From assembly GCF_000520955.1 (NCBI RefSeq), contig NZ_JACC01000007.1, positions 62,001 to 126,000 of the forward strand: a stretch of 64,000 nucleotides of DNA, written 5' to 3'. Positions 1 through 9,641 of this stretch are shown in pieces. The position numbers were made by a program, and so were the translations under genes. This stretch comes from Aquimarina pacifica (lineage in GTDB: Bacteria; Bacteroidota; Bacteroidia; Flavobacteriales; Flavobacteriaceae). How positions within the stretch are numbered: position 1 is the stretch's first letter; the number at the start of each line of letters is the position of its first letter. Below the pieces are notes generated by a model. It ran no database searches. It saw only the letters and a program-made list of their open reading frames with translations, and was not told where the DNA came from.

Positions 1-1
1 T

Positions 2-331
2 CTTAGTTATGGAAGCCGGGAGGAACTAACAAAAACTATACAAGAAATAAGTATTAAAGTTAAAAATGGTGTAATTTCGCCACATCTTATAAATGAAACA
101 GTCATTAATGAGCATTTGTATACTAATGACCTGCCTGATGTAGACTTATTGATACGCACAAGCGGCGAGCAGCGTATCAGTAATTTTTTATTGTGGCAGA
201 TTGCGTATGCAGAATTATATTTTACAGAAGTATTATGGCCAGATTTTAAAAAAGAAGATTTGTACGAAGCCATATACAATTATCAAAAAAGAGAAAGAAG
301 ATTTGGAAAAACTAGTGAGCAGCTCAGTTAA
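2..331 (+). CDS. uppS: Isoprenyl (undecaprenyl) diphosphate synthase, C-terminal part
   Basis: This is the C-terminal ~109 residues of a cis-prenyltransferase; the start lies outside the window. The enzyme condenses isopentenyl diphosphate onto farnesyl diphosphate to make the C55 lipid carrier of peptidoglycan and O-antigen synthesis, in the cytoplasm at the membrane. The conserved late block is visible: DLLIRTSGE, then SNFLLWQ, AYAELYF and a WPDF motif, as in the UppS family. The frame is open from base 2 to the TAA at 329-331. bamA follows after 4 bases, so the two are co-transcribed, a common flavobacterial arrangement. Confidence 0.93.
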   Translation, partial: LSYGSREELTKTIQEISIKVKNGVISPHLINETVINEHLYTNDLPDVDLLIRTSGEQRISNFLLWQIAYAELYFTEVLWPDFKKEDLYEAIYNYQKRERRFGKTSEQLS

Positions 332-335
332 AGAA

Positions 336-2957
336 ATGGCAAAAAAATTACCTTTTAAGTATTTTACTTTACTTACCCTATTAATACAATCACTATCACT
401 GTCAGCCCAAAATATACCTGGAGCAAATGGTAAAGAATATATTATTGGCGATATTAAAGTTACCGGCACAACCAGCTATAACGAAAGTACGGTAATCACC
501 TTTACCGGACTAAAAAAAGGAGAGCGTATTTTTCTTCCCGGAAATCGTATTAGTGAAGTAATTAAAAAGTTATGGGATCTTGAACTATTTAGTGACATTA
601 ATTTTTATATCAGTAATGTAGAAGGAGAAGTTGCTGACCTCGAAATTAACATCAAAGAAGTACCAGAGCTAAATGAAGCCCGTATTGAAGGCGTTAAAAA
701 GCGTAAAGCCGAAGAATTAATAAAGGACAATGGTCTTAAAAAAGGCGCAAAAGTTACTGAAAACCTTATTACTACTACGCGCAACTACATCACTAACAAG
801 TATCGAAAAAATGGGTTTCTTAACACCAAAGTAGCCATTAACACCATAGAGGTAAAAGATACAGTGACAACTAATAAGGTTAACATGGTGGTGTTAATTG
901 ATAAAGGAGATCGTGTAAAAATTGATGAAATCGTTATCAATGGGAATGAGCAACTCTCTGACAAGAAAGTACGTGCTGCCATGAAAAACACCAAACGAAA
1001 AAAACGGTTGCGATTCTGGAAACGATCAAAGTATATTGCAGCAGATTATGATGAAGATAAAGATAACATCATTACAAAATATAAAGAAAAAGGATATAGA
1101 GATGCGCGTATAATTTCTGATAGCCTAATTGTTAAAGATAATAGTAGTATTTCATTAAGCCTTGATGTAGAAGAAGGAAATCGATATTATTTTGGTGAAA
1201 TAAACTTCTTAGGAAACAGTGTTTATACAGATAGACAACTAGCAAGACAATTAGTTGTAAAAAAAGGAGATGTTTATAATGGTGTGTTATTAGAAAAGCA
1301 AATTGCCGATAACACAAAACCCGATGCTAATGATCTTACCAATTTATACCAAAATAATGGATACCTATTTTCCTCAATTGACGCTGTCGAGACAAGAGTA
1401 TATAATGACACTATAGATTTTGAAATAAGAATTCGTGAAGGTAAACTTACCTATTTTGATCATATAACCGTTACAGGAAACGACAAAACAAATGATCACG
1501 TAATATATAGAATCTTAAGAACAAAACCCGGACAACGATATAGCAAGGATCTTGTCGTTCGAACAGTGAGAGAATTAGGACAACTAGGATTTTTTGATCC
1601 TGAACAATTAGAACCACAGTTTCAAAACGCAAATCCACAAGCCGGTACAATCGATATCAATTATCCACTAGTAGAAAAAGGATCTAGTCAAATTGAGCTG
1701 CAAGGAGGATTCGGTGGTGGTGGTTTTGTCGGAACTTTGGGTCTGGCTTTCAGCAATTTTTCAATACGTAACATTTTTAATAAAGAAGCATATCAACCAT
1801 TGCCAATGGGGGATGGTCAAACCCTAAGAGTAAGAGCTCAGGCAAGTAGATTTTATCAAACATACAGTTTATCATTTGTTGAACCCTGGTTAGGAGGAAA
1901 AAGACCTTATCAACTGTCTACATCATTCTCTCATACGATACAATATCTATTTAATAGTTTTTCAGGAGATGTTGATAAAGACAGTAAATTTTTAATTACA
2001 GGAGGATCCATTGGTATTGCTAAACGATTAAATTGGCCAGATAATTATTTCACATTATCTCAAGCCTTTAGCATAAAACATTATGACCTTAAGAACTATA
2101 ACACTAGACTGTTCACGTTTGGTAATGGATCTTCTAATGATTTATCTTACACACTAGGTATCAACAGAAATAATACAACAGTAAACCCTATTTTCCCTAC
2201 AGGAGGTTCTGAATTTAATTTGGTAGCAAAATTATCCCTACCCTACTCACTTTTTGACGATGTTGATTATAAAGAACTAGCAGAACGCAGAGATGCTCTC
2301 GAAGAAGAGAACGAAACCCTTAATACTGCCAGTGAAGAATATAGTGACAATATTACAGAAATAGGAGAAATTGATCAGGAACGTTTTAAATGGTTAGAAT
2401 ATTATAAAATAAAGTTCGATGGTACTTGGTATACAAGTATTGCCAAAATAGGCAAAAACCCTCTTGTATTGAGAACAAAGGCCGAATATGGATTTTTAGG
2501 AGCATACAACAATGATAGAGGAACTATTCCTTTTGAACGTTTCTTCCTAGGAGGGGATGGATTAGGAGCAACAGCACTTGATGGACGTGAGGTTATTGGA
2601 CTAAGAGGATATCTTGACCAGTCAATTATCCCACAGAGTAGAACCACCACAGAAGATTATAGTACAGATGGGGCAACAATTTATAATAAATATTCGTTAG
2701 AGCTTCGTTATCCTATAACATTAAAACCCGCTGCATCTATATATATGCTAGGTTTTCTTGAAGGAGGGGCTTCTTATGATAGTTTCAATAGATTTAATCC
2801 CTTCCAACTTAGTCGTTCTGCTGGAGCAGGTATACGTATATTTATGCCAGCATTTGGATTATTAGGTATAGATTTCGGATATGGATTTGATCCTATTCCT
2901 GGATCGGTAGAACCACATGGGTGGGAAACGCACTTTATAATAGGACAACAGTTTTAG
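336..2957 (+). CDS. bamA: BamA, outer membrane protein assembly factor
   Basis: This is the core of the BAM complex, which folds beta-barrel proteins into the outer membrane. The frame is open from 201, but I chose the ATG at 336 because it directly follows the uppS stop and begins a good signal peptide (MAKKLPFKYF, cleaved after LSLSAQ), giving 873 residues. POTRA repeats fill roughly residues 35-420, followed by a C-terminal 16-strand-type barrel. The L6 lid-lock motif appears as LRGY (residues 756-759), and the protein ends in the aromatic beta-signal FIIGQQF. A Glu/Asn-rich insertion around residues 645-680 probably forms an extracellular loop. Two OmpH-type chaperone genes follow in the same direction. 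Confidence 0.95.
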   Translation: MAKKLPFKYFTLLTLLIQSLSLSAQNIPGANGKEYIIGDIKVTGTTSYNESTVITFTGLKKGERIFLPGNRISEVIKKLWDLELFSDINFYISNVEGEVADLEINIKEVPELNEARIEGVKKRKAEELIKDNGLKKGAKVTENLITTTRNYITNKYRKNGFLNTKVAINTIEVKDTVTTNKVNMVVLIDKGDRVKIDEIVINGNEQLSDKKVRAAMKNTKRKKRLRFWKRSKYIAADYDEDKDNIITKYKEKGYRDARIISDSLIVKDNSSISLSLDVEEGNRYYFGEINFLGNSVYTDRQLARQLVVKKGDVYNGVLLEKQIADNTKPDANDLTNLYQNNGYLFSSIDAVETRVYNDTIDFEIRIREGKLTYFDHITVTGNDKTNDHVIYRILRTKPGQRYSKDLVVRTVRELGQLGFFDPEQLEPQFQNANPQAGTIDINYPLVEKGSSQIELQGGFGGGGFVGTLGLAFSNFSIRNIFNKEAYQPLPMGDGQTLRVRAQASRFYQTYSLSFVEPWLGGKRPYQLSTSFSHTIQYLFNSFSGDVDKDSKFLITGGSIGIAKRLNWPDNYFTLSQAFSIKHYDLKNYNTRLFTFGNGSSNDLSYTLGINRNNTTVNPIFPTGGSEFNLVAKLSLPYSLFDDVDYKELAERRDALEEENETLNTASEEYSDNITEIGEIDQERFKWLEYYKIKFDGTWYTSIAKIGKNPLVLRTKAEYGFLGAYNNDRGTIPFERFFLGGDGLGATALDGREVIGLRGYLDQSIIPQSRTTTEDYSTDGATIYNKYSLELRYPITLKPAASIYMLGFLEGGASYDSFNRFNPFQLSRSAGAGIRIFMPAFGLLGIDFGYGFDPIPGSVEPHGWETHFIIGQQF

Positions 2958-2992
2958 TTTTGGCACGATTATTTCAATACACATAAAGAATT

Positions 2993-3841
2993 ATGAAAAC
3001 AAAGGGTCTTTTATTAGTTACGGCAATCAGTTGGATAGTTTTTACGCATGCAATTAATGCTCAAAAAGGAATCAGAATTGGCTATATAGATATGGACTAC
3101 ATTTTAGAAAATGTTGCAGAATATAATGAAGCCTCTTCTGAGCTAGAAACTAAAGTACAAAAATGGAAAGTTGAGATCGAAGCCGAACTTAAGGAAGTTG
3201 AAGAAATGCGAAAAGACCTTAACAATGAAAGAGTATTACTTACAAAAGAATTGATCGAAGAAAGAGAAGAAGACATTTTTTTTAAGGAAAAAGAAATTTT
3301 AGAATACCAACAAAAACGTTTCGGACCAAACGGGGATTTGTTTATACAAAAAAGAAGACTAGTACAGCCCGTACAAGATCAGGTTTTTGTAGCAGTTCAA
3401 GAAGTTGCAGAAAATAAAAAGTATGATTTTGTTTTTGATAAATCTGCTGATTTAGTAATGTTATACTCTGCTGACAGATATGATATAAGTGATCAGGTAT
3501 TACTTAGAATAAATCGAGTTTCTAAAAGAAAACAACTAAATAATAAACAAGACAAGAAACGCTTAGAAAATGCCGAAAAACGAAATGTCGAACAAGAAGC
3601 AGAAGTAAGCGAAAGACAAGTAGCTGCCCAAAAGAAATTAGATGAACGTGAAAAACTTCTTGAACAAAGAAAAGCAGAACGCGATTCAATAAGAGCAGCA
3701 AAGAAAAAAGAATTTGAAGCAAGAAGAGCGCAGTTGTTAGAAATACAAAAAAGAAAAAAGGACTCTATAGCTGCTCTAAAATTACAAAAAGAACAACTTA
3801 ATAATAACACCTCAGATCCAAACGAAGAGGGCGATAATTAG
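2993..3841 (+). CDS. OmpH/Skp family periplasmic chaperone, long form
   Basis: This 282-residue protein has a signal peptide (cleavage near INAQ, residue ~23) and the Skp/OmpH opening, IRIGYIDMDYIL. A long charged coiled coil follows. Skp proteins are trimeric periplasmic chaperones that carry unfolded outer-membrane proteins to BamA. Typical members have 160-180 residues. Here the canonical part ends near residue 175, and about 100 extra residues, very rich in Lys, Glu, Arg and Gln (LEQRKAERD, EFEARRAQ), continue the helix. The gene lies 35 bases after bamA and 46 before a second family member, so it is probably in one operon with both. The role is inferred from family and position. Confidence 0.85.
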   Translation: MKTKGLLLVTAISWIVFTHAINAQKGIRIGYIDMDYILENVAEYNEASSELETKVQKWKVEIEAELKEVEEMRKDLNNERVLLTKELIEEREEDIFFKEKEILEYQQKRFGPNGDLFIQKRRLVQPVQDQVFVAVQEVAENKKYDFVFDKSADLVMLYSADRYDISDQVLLRINRVSKRKQLNNKQDKKRLENAEKRNVEQEAEVSERQVAAQKKLDEREKLLEQRKAERDSIRAAKKKEFEARRAQLLEIQKRKKDSIAALKLQKEQLNNNTSDPNEEGDN

Positions 3842-3887
3842 AAAATTAAACTTATAAATATATAACATCCATTAATATTACTTAAAA

Positions 3888-4397
3888 ATGAAACAATTTA
3901 GAACATTACTAGTAGCTATTGCAATTACTATAGGAACATCAAGTTTTGTAAACGCTCAATCTAAGGTAGCCCATATCGCATCTCAAGAGCTTGTAGAAGC
4001 AATGCCTGCTTTCAAAGCCGCAAAAGGAGAAATTGAGAAGCTTAACAAAACGTATGATGCTGAGATCAGAAACATGGTGTTAGAATTGCAAAATACTATC
4101 AAAAAATATTCTCAAGAAGCTGAAACTAAAACAGATGAGGAAAACTTGAAAAGACAGCAAGAAATTCAAGCTACTGAGAAAAGTATCAATGATTATAGAA
4201 CAAACGCTCTTCAAGATCTTCAGAAAAAAGAAATTGAATTAATGAAGCCTATCTATGAAAATGCACGTACTTCTATCCAAAAAGTGGCAAGAGCCCAAGG
4301 TTTCCAATATGTTTTGGATTCAACTACAGGTACAGGAGTAATCATGGCTGATGGTAAAAACTTGATGGCAGATGTAAAAAAAGATCTAGGTATCTAA
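3888..4397 (+). CDS. OmpH/Skp family periplasmic chaperone
   Basis: This 169-residue protein has the usual Skp length. The signal peptide ends at NAQSK (residue ~23), followed by VAHIASQELVEAMPAF, the family N-terminal beta strand and helix. The middle is an amphipathic coiled coil (residues ~45-120), and the C-terminal strand region contains FQYVLDSTTGTGVI. It is expected to form a jellyfish-shaped trimer that holds outer-membrane proteins in the periplasm. It is the last gene of the uppS-bamA-ompH-ompH run, and a strong intrinsic terminator follows at 4432-4465. Confidence 0.9.
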   Translation: MKQFRTLLVAIAITIGTSSFVNAQSKVAHIASQELVEAMPAFKAAKGEIEKLNKTYDAEIRNMVLELQNTIKKYSQEAETKTDEENLKRQQEIQATEKSINDYRTNALQDLQKKEIELMKPIYENARTSIQKVARAQGFQYVLDSTTGTGVIMADGKNLMADVKKDLGI

Positions 4398-4431
4398 TAT
4401 TAAGACATACCTATCTTTATTAGCAAACGAT

Positions 4432-4465
4432 AAAAAAACAGTAAGTGTTACCTTACTGTTTTTTT
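4432..4465 (+). terminator. Rho-independent terminator after the bamA/ompH operon
   Basis: A 7-bp stem (CAGTAAG 4439-4445 with CTTACTG 4452-4458) has a 6-base loop. It is extended by seven A:T pairs and ends in a T tract. It lies 42 bases after the second ompH stop and before murI. Confidence 0.85.
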
Positions 4466-4493
4466 ATTTTTTAATATCAACTATATTGCAATT

Positions 4494-5282
4494 ATGCAAA
4501 ATCAAGCAATAGGCATATTTGACTCCGGAATAGGTGGAACTTCGATCTGGAAAGAAATCACCGCACTATTACCCCATGAAAACACTATTTATTTAGCAGA
4601 TAGCAAGTATGCACCTTATGGCAAAAGATCCAGAGAAGAGATCATTAAATTAAGTATTAAAAACACAAAAAAGTTATTAGAGCTAGATTGTAAGTTAATT
4701 GTGGTCGCCTGTAATACTGCAACGACTAACGCAATTCAAATATTAAGATCTACTTTCTCCATTCCTTTCATAGGAATAGAACCAGCTATAAAACCAGCTG
4801 CTATTAATACTCAAACAAAAAACATAGGAGTACTTGCTACAAAAGGTACATTAACCAGTGAATTGTTTGCAAAAACGTCAGATCTCTACACTCAAAACAT
4901 AAAAGTTACTGAAATCGTTGGGACAGGATTGGTAGAATTAATTGAGGAAGGAAAAGTATATACTCCAGAGATGTATAATCTATTATCATCATACATGCGT
5001 CCTATGATTGATGCCAATATAGACTACCTTGTACTAGGATGCTCTCATTACCCATATCTAATACCTGTTCTTAAAAAAATAGTTTCAGACAAAGTAACTA
5101 TTATAGACTCGGGAGAAGCAGTTGCCAGACAGACAAAGACGGTTTTGACTTCAAGCAACCTTTTAAACACCTCATCAGAAAAAGGAAATCATCTGCTATA
5201 TTCTAATACCGACATTAAAGCTCTTAAGGATATTATAACAACAAACAATCTCAATTATCAAATTGATACCCTCGCTTTTTAA
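4494..5282 (+). CDS. murI: Glutamate racemase
   Basis: MurI interconverts L- and D-glutamate in the cytoplasm, supplying D-Glu for peptidoglycan stem peptides. The 262-residue length is typical. Family signatures are all present: GIFDSGIGG at the N-terminus, ADSKYAPYG (residues ~36-43), the first catalytic cysteine in VVACNTAT (C73) and the second in LGCSHYP (C183). The gene sits just after a terminator, so it probably has its own promoter in the short AT-rich gap. Its 3' end converges with the LytTR regulator, only 21 bases away. Confidence 0.96.
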   Translation: MQNQAIGIFDSGIGGTSIWKEITALLPHENTIYLADSKYAPYGKRSREEIIKLSIKNTKKLLELDCKLIVVACNTATTNAIQILRSTFSIPFIGIEPAIKPAAINTQTKNIGVLATKGTLTSELFAKTSDLYTQNIKVTEIVGTGLVELIEEGKVYTPEMYNLLSSYMRPMIDANIDYLVLGCSHYPYLIPVLKKIVSDKVTIIDSGEAVARQTKTVLTSSNLLNTSSEKGNHLLYSNTDIKALKDIITTNNLNYQIDTLAF

Positions 5283-5303
5283 GCTTAACATTGAGCACTC
5301 TTT

Positions 5304-6035
5304 TTATTTAAAATAATCAAGTAGCATTCCTTTTTTAGAAGAAGAAACACCTAGTTCTTTTCCTGAAGAAAGAACCACACTACCTCCTTTTCCCTTTCTG
5401 TAACGAACTATCTTACTAATATTAACCAAATAACTTTTGTGTATTCGTGCAAAACCGTGTTGATGTAAAGAATCTTCAAAATATTTAAGGGTTTTGCTCA
5501 CCAGCTTTTGCCCTTTATCCAAGTATATCTTTGTATAATTATCATCGGCTTCGCAATACATAATATCACTAATTTGCAATACTTCAAAACCATCCTGTAC
5601 AGGAATTGTAATTTTACCTTCTACTGCAGTGATATTAGGCACCAAAACTGTATCAAGCAGATCCGCTTCTCGTTTTTTAATATGAATTACATGATCAACT
5701 GCTTTTATAAGATTGTCTATTGCAATTGGTTTTAAAAGGTAATAAGTTGCTTGTGCATTTAATGCATCTACAGCATAGTGATCGTATGCCGTAACAAAGA
5801 TTATTTCAAAAGTACGGTCAGGAATTTTTTCTAATAAATCAAATGCATTACCATAGGGCATTTCTACATCAAGAAACAATATATCCGGGGTATGCAATTC
5901 TAGTTGTTCTATTGTTTCTTTTACACTTGCCGCCTCTCCCAAGATATTTACAGAAGGGCAATATTTACCTAAATAATTTCTGATAATAGTTCTACTGTTT
6001 ACCTCATCATCTACTATTATAGCAGTTAAATTCAT
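5304..6035 (-). CDS. LytTR-family response regulator
   Basis: This 243-residue regulator has an N-terminal receiver domain (acidic pair D9/D10, phosphoacceptor D56 in LFLDVEMP, switch residues in VTAYD, conserved Lys in LLKPIA). It ends in a LytTR DNA-binding domain (about 140-243; EADDNYTKIYL and ARIHKSYLVNI are typical). LytTR regulators bind short direct repeats upstream of target promoters. Its ATG overlaps the stop of the upstream histidine kinase by 4 bases (ATGA), so the two are translationally coupled as a two-component pair. The target genes are not known; the divergent vWA gene is an obvious candidate. Confidence 0.92.
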   Translation of the reverse strand: MNLTAIIVDDEVNSRTIIRNYLGKYCPSVNILGEAASVKETIEQLELHTPDILFLDVEMPYGNAFDLLEKIPDRTFEIIFVTAYDHYAVDALNAQATYYLLKPIAIDNLIKAVDHVIHIKKREADLLDTVLVPNITAVEGKITIPVQDGFEVLQISDIMYCEADDNYTKIYLDKGQKLVSKTLKYFEDSLHQHGFARIHKSYLVNISKIVRYRKGKGGSVVLSSGKELGVSSSKKGMLLDYFK

Positions 6036-8239
6036 ATATCTTTTTTAAGAATTAGTGTTACTTGTGTACCTTCATTATTATCATTTAGATCTGATATTGA
6101 TACATTAACTTTGTCTTTATGCATCTTATTAAGAATCTCAATTCTTTTTTTGATGTTACCCATCCCGCTAGACTTTTGCTTTTTTTGATTTAAAGTCTTT
6201 AATTCTTTCGATTTTTTACGTCCAATACCATTATCCAAAATCGTTATCTCTATACTATCCTTTGTTTTCTTTTTAAAACAAATAGACAACTTGCCTTTTT
6301 CAGACTTGTAGCGCAATCCATGCCAAACTGCATTTTCTACGTAAGGCTGTAACAACATTGGGGGTATTACATAATCATCTATATCTATTTGGGGATCTAC
6401 ATTGATCATATACTCGAATTTATCCTGAAACCTAAAATGTTCTAACTGCACATAAAGCTTTAGCAACTCTATTTCTTTTTCTAATAAAATAAAATCTTGT
6501 TCACTATTTTCTAAAACTGCTCTCATAAGCAGAGAAAAATCGGTAAGATATCTATTTGCCGTCCGTTCATCACTGGTAGCAATAAATGTGTTCACAGAAT
6601 TTAAGGCATTAAAAATAAAATGTGGATTCATTTGCGAACGCAGTGATTTTAATGCAAGTATATTATTAGCATATCGCTGTTGTTTTATATTGCGATACAT
6701 CAAATAAGCGACAAATAGTAATAAAAACATTAAACCAATTAAAAAGTAAATAATGATCCGTTGTCGTAAACTTTGTTGATTTATAAGTTCCTGTGATGCA
6801 AAGGCCAACTCGTATCGCGCCTCATTGAGTTCTCTATCTTTTTCGAGTGTAGTAATTCGATTTGCTCGTTGTGCCAATTCTCGACTAAAACGCGCTGCTT
6901 GCGAAATTTCCTGATCCTTTTGCATATAAAGCTTATCAATAATTACTTCATATTCTTCAAAAGCATTAGATGCCTTTTCTAGCTCTCCCCGCTCTCGATA
7001 AACTTCTCCTAATTTTCTGGTAGCATCTTTTTGAACTATTAAATCATTTCTTGATTCAGCTTCTTTAATACTTTCTTTTAAATAAGGTATTGCCTCTTCG
7101 TATTCTTCCTGAGCCGCAAAAGCTCGCGCTATCTTGTAATTCTGCACTTGTGGGGTAAGAGACTTATCCTCTTCTACAGGAGCACTATCATCTCCCTTAA
7201 TGTCTTCAATATCCTCTAATGCCTCTTTCCTTAGTTGTATCTCTTTATCATAACTATTATTCTTATTGTAGAAATCAGCAGCAACTGTTCTTTGCCGAGC
7301 AGATGTTTTTTTATCTTTGCTTTGCGCCAATTGCACAGAATTATCCAAGTATTCTTCAGCGTCGATCATGTTCCCCTCTTGCTGTAAAACTTCTGCTAAC
7401 TTCGAGTTCAATAAAATAATTTTATTATCTATTCCATTTCTCTTACTTAGCGAAAGTGCCTTATTATAATTAGATATGGCATTAGAATAATCCTGTAATC
7501 CCTTATAGCTATCCCCCATTCCTAGATATACATCCACTTTTTGAACAGAACTCAACCTAGACCGAATTAATTGATTAAAGGTTTGTAATGCAGGTTGATA
7601 TTTTGCATTTTCGAGCTGTGCCATTCCCAATTTTATTTTTACTTCAGCACTGTATTGATTCTTGAGGCTAATTAAATAATTGCTTTCTGCAAGATCTGGT
7701 TGTTTCCAATGCGCATAAATATCGGCTAAGGACTCAAACAGTTCGGCCTTTTTATTATTAGCCAATGGGTCATCGTCCCGAATTGTTTCTAGAGCATTTG
7801 TTATAAAATCAATACTTTTAGCAGCATCTTTTTTTAAGTTTTGACGAGCTGCATTCAAATTTTCTCGATATTGGGATTCTAGTTTTTTCTTTTTAACAAT
7901 AGTGCTTCTGTTTTCGAGTGGGTTATCCTTTACCAGAATATCAATCCTTTGATTATCCTTAATTGTATATCGCACTGTTTTAAAACTGTCATGCGAAATA
8001 ATGAGTTCATCACCTATTTGAGCTTCTATTCTAAAATCGCCAAAAATATCTGTTATAACCCTACCTTTCCCTAATATACTTACTTCTGCATTCTTAATTG
8101 CTTTTAACGTATTTTCCTCCTTTACGGATCCTTTAATTGTAAGTTGCTTAGATCTTATTCCTGAATCATTTTCTTGCCCAACAACCATATTTGGCAGACA
8201 ACAAAAAAACGCTACAAGTAAGATAATCTTCTTCATCAT
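6032..8239 (-). CDS. TPR-containing LytS-type sensor histidine kinase
   Basis: This 735-residue kinase is the cognate sensor of the LytTR regulator. In order it shows: a signal peptide (to VVGQ, ~22); a carboxypeptidase-regulatory-like beta domain (~30-110; IKGSVKEENT, VITDIFGDFRI); a long TPR array (~125-440); a coiled coil; one transmembrane helix (~495-515); a His_kinase domain with the phospho-acceptor motif QMNPHFIFNALNS (H540); and a HATPase domain (N box VENAVWHGL, G box DNGIGRKKS, then GMGNIKKRI). The sensor part lies in the periplasm. The beta domain in front of the TPRs is less common than plain TPR kinases and suggests an extracytoplasmic protein or glycan cue (inference). Confidence 0.9.
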   Translation of the reverse strand: MMKKIILLVAFFCCLPNMVVGQENDSGIRSKQLTIKGSVKEENTLKAIKNAEVSILGKGRVITDIFGDFRIEAQIGDELIISHDSFKTVRYTIKDNQRIDILVKDNPLENRSTIVKKKKLESQYRENLNAARQNLKKDAAKSIDFITNALETIRDDDPLANNKKAELFESLADIYAHWKQPDLAESNYLISLKNQYSAEVKIKLGMAQLENAKYQPALQTFNQLIRSRLSSVQKVDVYLGMGDSYKGLQDYSNAISNYNKALSLSKRNGIDNKIILLNSKLAEVLQQEGNMIDAEEYLDNSVQLAQSKDKKTSARQRTVAADFYNKNNSYDKEIQLRKEALEDIEDIKGDDSAPVEEDKSLTPQVQNYKIARAFAAQEEYEEAIPYLKESIKEAESRNDLIVQKDATRKLGEVYRERGELEKASNAFEEYEVIIDKLYMQKDQEISQAARFSRELAQRANRITTLEKDRELNEARYELAFASQELINQQSLRQRIIIYFLIGLMFLLLFVAYLMYRNIKQQRYANNILALKSLRSQMNPHFIFNALNSVNTFIATSDERTANRYLTDFSLLMRAVLENSEQDFILLEKEIELLKLYVQLEHFRFQDKFEYMINVDPQIDIDDYVIPPMLLQPYVENAVWHGLRYKSEKGKLSICFKKKTKDSIEITILDNGIGRKKSKELKTLNQKKQKSSGMGNIKKRIEILNKMHKDKVNVSISDLNDNNEGTQVTLILKKDI

Positions 8240-8265
8240 TTATTATTAAAATCAGGTAAACTTAA

Positions 8266-8279
8266 CCCATTTTAATGGG
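8266..8279. promoter_or_regulatory. Palindrome in the divergent kinase/vWA spacer
   Basis: CCCATTTTAATGGG is a perfect palindrome (no unpaired bases), 27 bases upstream of the kinase start and about 174 bases from the vWA start. It could be an operator, perhaps of the adjacent regulator, but there is no second copy to support this. Confidence 0.25.
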
Positions 8280-8452
8280 ATAATAAAATTCACATTTCTT
8301 GATTACGGCCTTTTTTAACTACATCCATATATAAAAAAGGACACTTCCTAATTCATTTGGTCAATTCACTCATTTATAAGCATTACTCCCTCATTATTGA
8401 TTTTTATAAAAAAAAGATCGCAATACTTTTATCCAAAATAAAAAAAGAGATT

Positions 8453-9625
8453 ATGAAGACATTATTTTTAGGAAGCACCTTATGTTTATTAAGCATTATT
8501 TCTTGTAATGCAAACCATAAACCCAACGCAAAGCTTGCATTAAATCAAGAAAAAAATCACTTGATACATACGACCAAAACAGATCCAAACTCACGTAATA
8601 TACAAGTAGCACTATTATTAGACACCAGTAATAGTATGGATGGGCTTATCGATCAAGCTAAAGCACAACTTTGGGAGATCGTTAATGAACTATCATATGC
8701 CAAGTGTGGACAGAATGAGATACGTCTAGAAATTGCTCTATATGAATATGGTAATGATGGATTACCTGCTCAAGAAGGCTTTATTAGACAAGTACTACCC
8801 TTCTCAAATGATTTAGACGAAATATCAAAAGAACTTTTTGCCTTAACCACCAACGGAGGGAATGAATTCTGTGGCAAAGTAATTAACACTTCGATTAATC
8901 AATTACGTTGGAAAAAAAACAATGATCACCTCAAACTTATTTTTATAGCAGGAAATGAGCCTTTTACTCAAGGCCCAGTAAACTACAAGGATGCGGCTAT
9001 AGATGCCCTAGAAAAAGACATCTCTATAAACACGATTTTTTGCGGTAATTATAGACAAGGTATTGAAACCATGTGGAAACATGGTGCAGATATAGCACAT
9101 GGAGACTACAGCGCTATTGACCACAATCTAGAAACCGTTCATATTGTAACTCCCTATGACGATATTATACTACAACTTAATAGCCAACTTAACAACACGT
9201 ATATTCATTACGGAAGAAAAGGTGCCGAAAAAAGAAGATTGCAAGCAGAACAAGATAGTAATGCAAAATCATATAGCCCGGCAAATGCAGTTAGTAGAGC
9301 TGTTAGCAAAAGTTCTGGGTTCTACAAGAATAAAAGCTGGGATTTGATTGATGCAGCAGACGATGAATCTTTTGAGATCGAAGAAGTTGCTAAAGAAGAA
9401 TTACCAGCAGAGCTAAAAGAAAAATCAGGAACAGAACTCAAACAATACATAGAAGAAAAAAGTAGAGCACGAAAAGAAATACAAAACAAAATCAATGAAT
9501 TAAACAAAAAAAGAGTTCTGTATCTAAAAGAGCATAAAAAAGATAGTGATGTTAATCTTGAAACAGCTTTGCTCAATGCTATAAAAAAACAAGGGAGAGA
9601 AAAATCATTTTCTTGGGACAACTAA
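8453..9625 (+). CDS. vWA-domain lipoprotein
   Basis: The frame is open from 8357, but the ATG at 8453 is preferred. It follows the purine-rich AAAAAAGAGA and starts a lipoprotein signal, MKTLFLGSTL, with lipobox IISC (C18). The 390-residue protein carries a von Willebrand A domain (~50-235) with a complete MIDAS start, DTSNS (D57, S59, S61). VWA domains bind ligands through a metal ion; no enzymatic function can be assigned. Residues ~300-390 are a highly charged Lys/Glu helical tail. It diverges from the sensor kinase (213-base spacer) and is followed after 16 bases by a secreted rhodanese-like protein, so the two probably share a transcript. Confidence 0.85.
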   Translation: MKTLFLGSTLCLLSIISCNANHKPNAKLALNQEKNHLIHTTKTDPNSRNIQVALLLDTSNSMDGLIDQAKAQLWEIVNELSYAKCGQNEIRLEIALYEYGNDGLPAQEGFIRQVLPFSNDLDEISKELFALTTNGGNEFCGKVINTSINQLRWKKNNDHLKLIFIAGNEPFTQGPVNYKDAAIDALEKDISINTIFCGNYRQGIETMWKHGADIAHGDYSAIDHNLETVHIVTPYDDIILQLNSQLNNTYIHYGRKGAEKRRLQAEQDSNAKSYSPANAVSRAVSKSSGFYKNKSWDLIDAADDESFEIEEVAKEELPAELKEKSGTELKQYIEEKSRARKEIQNKINELNKKRVLYLKEHKKDSDVNLETALLNAIKKQGREKSFSWDN

Positions 9626-9641
9626 TAAAACTTATTTAGTC

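Noticed and set aside
201..335. 45-codon N-terminal extension of bamA
   Set aside because: It overlaps uppS in another frame and precedes a well-formed signal peptide starting at 336.
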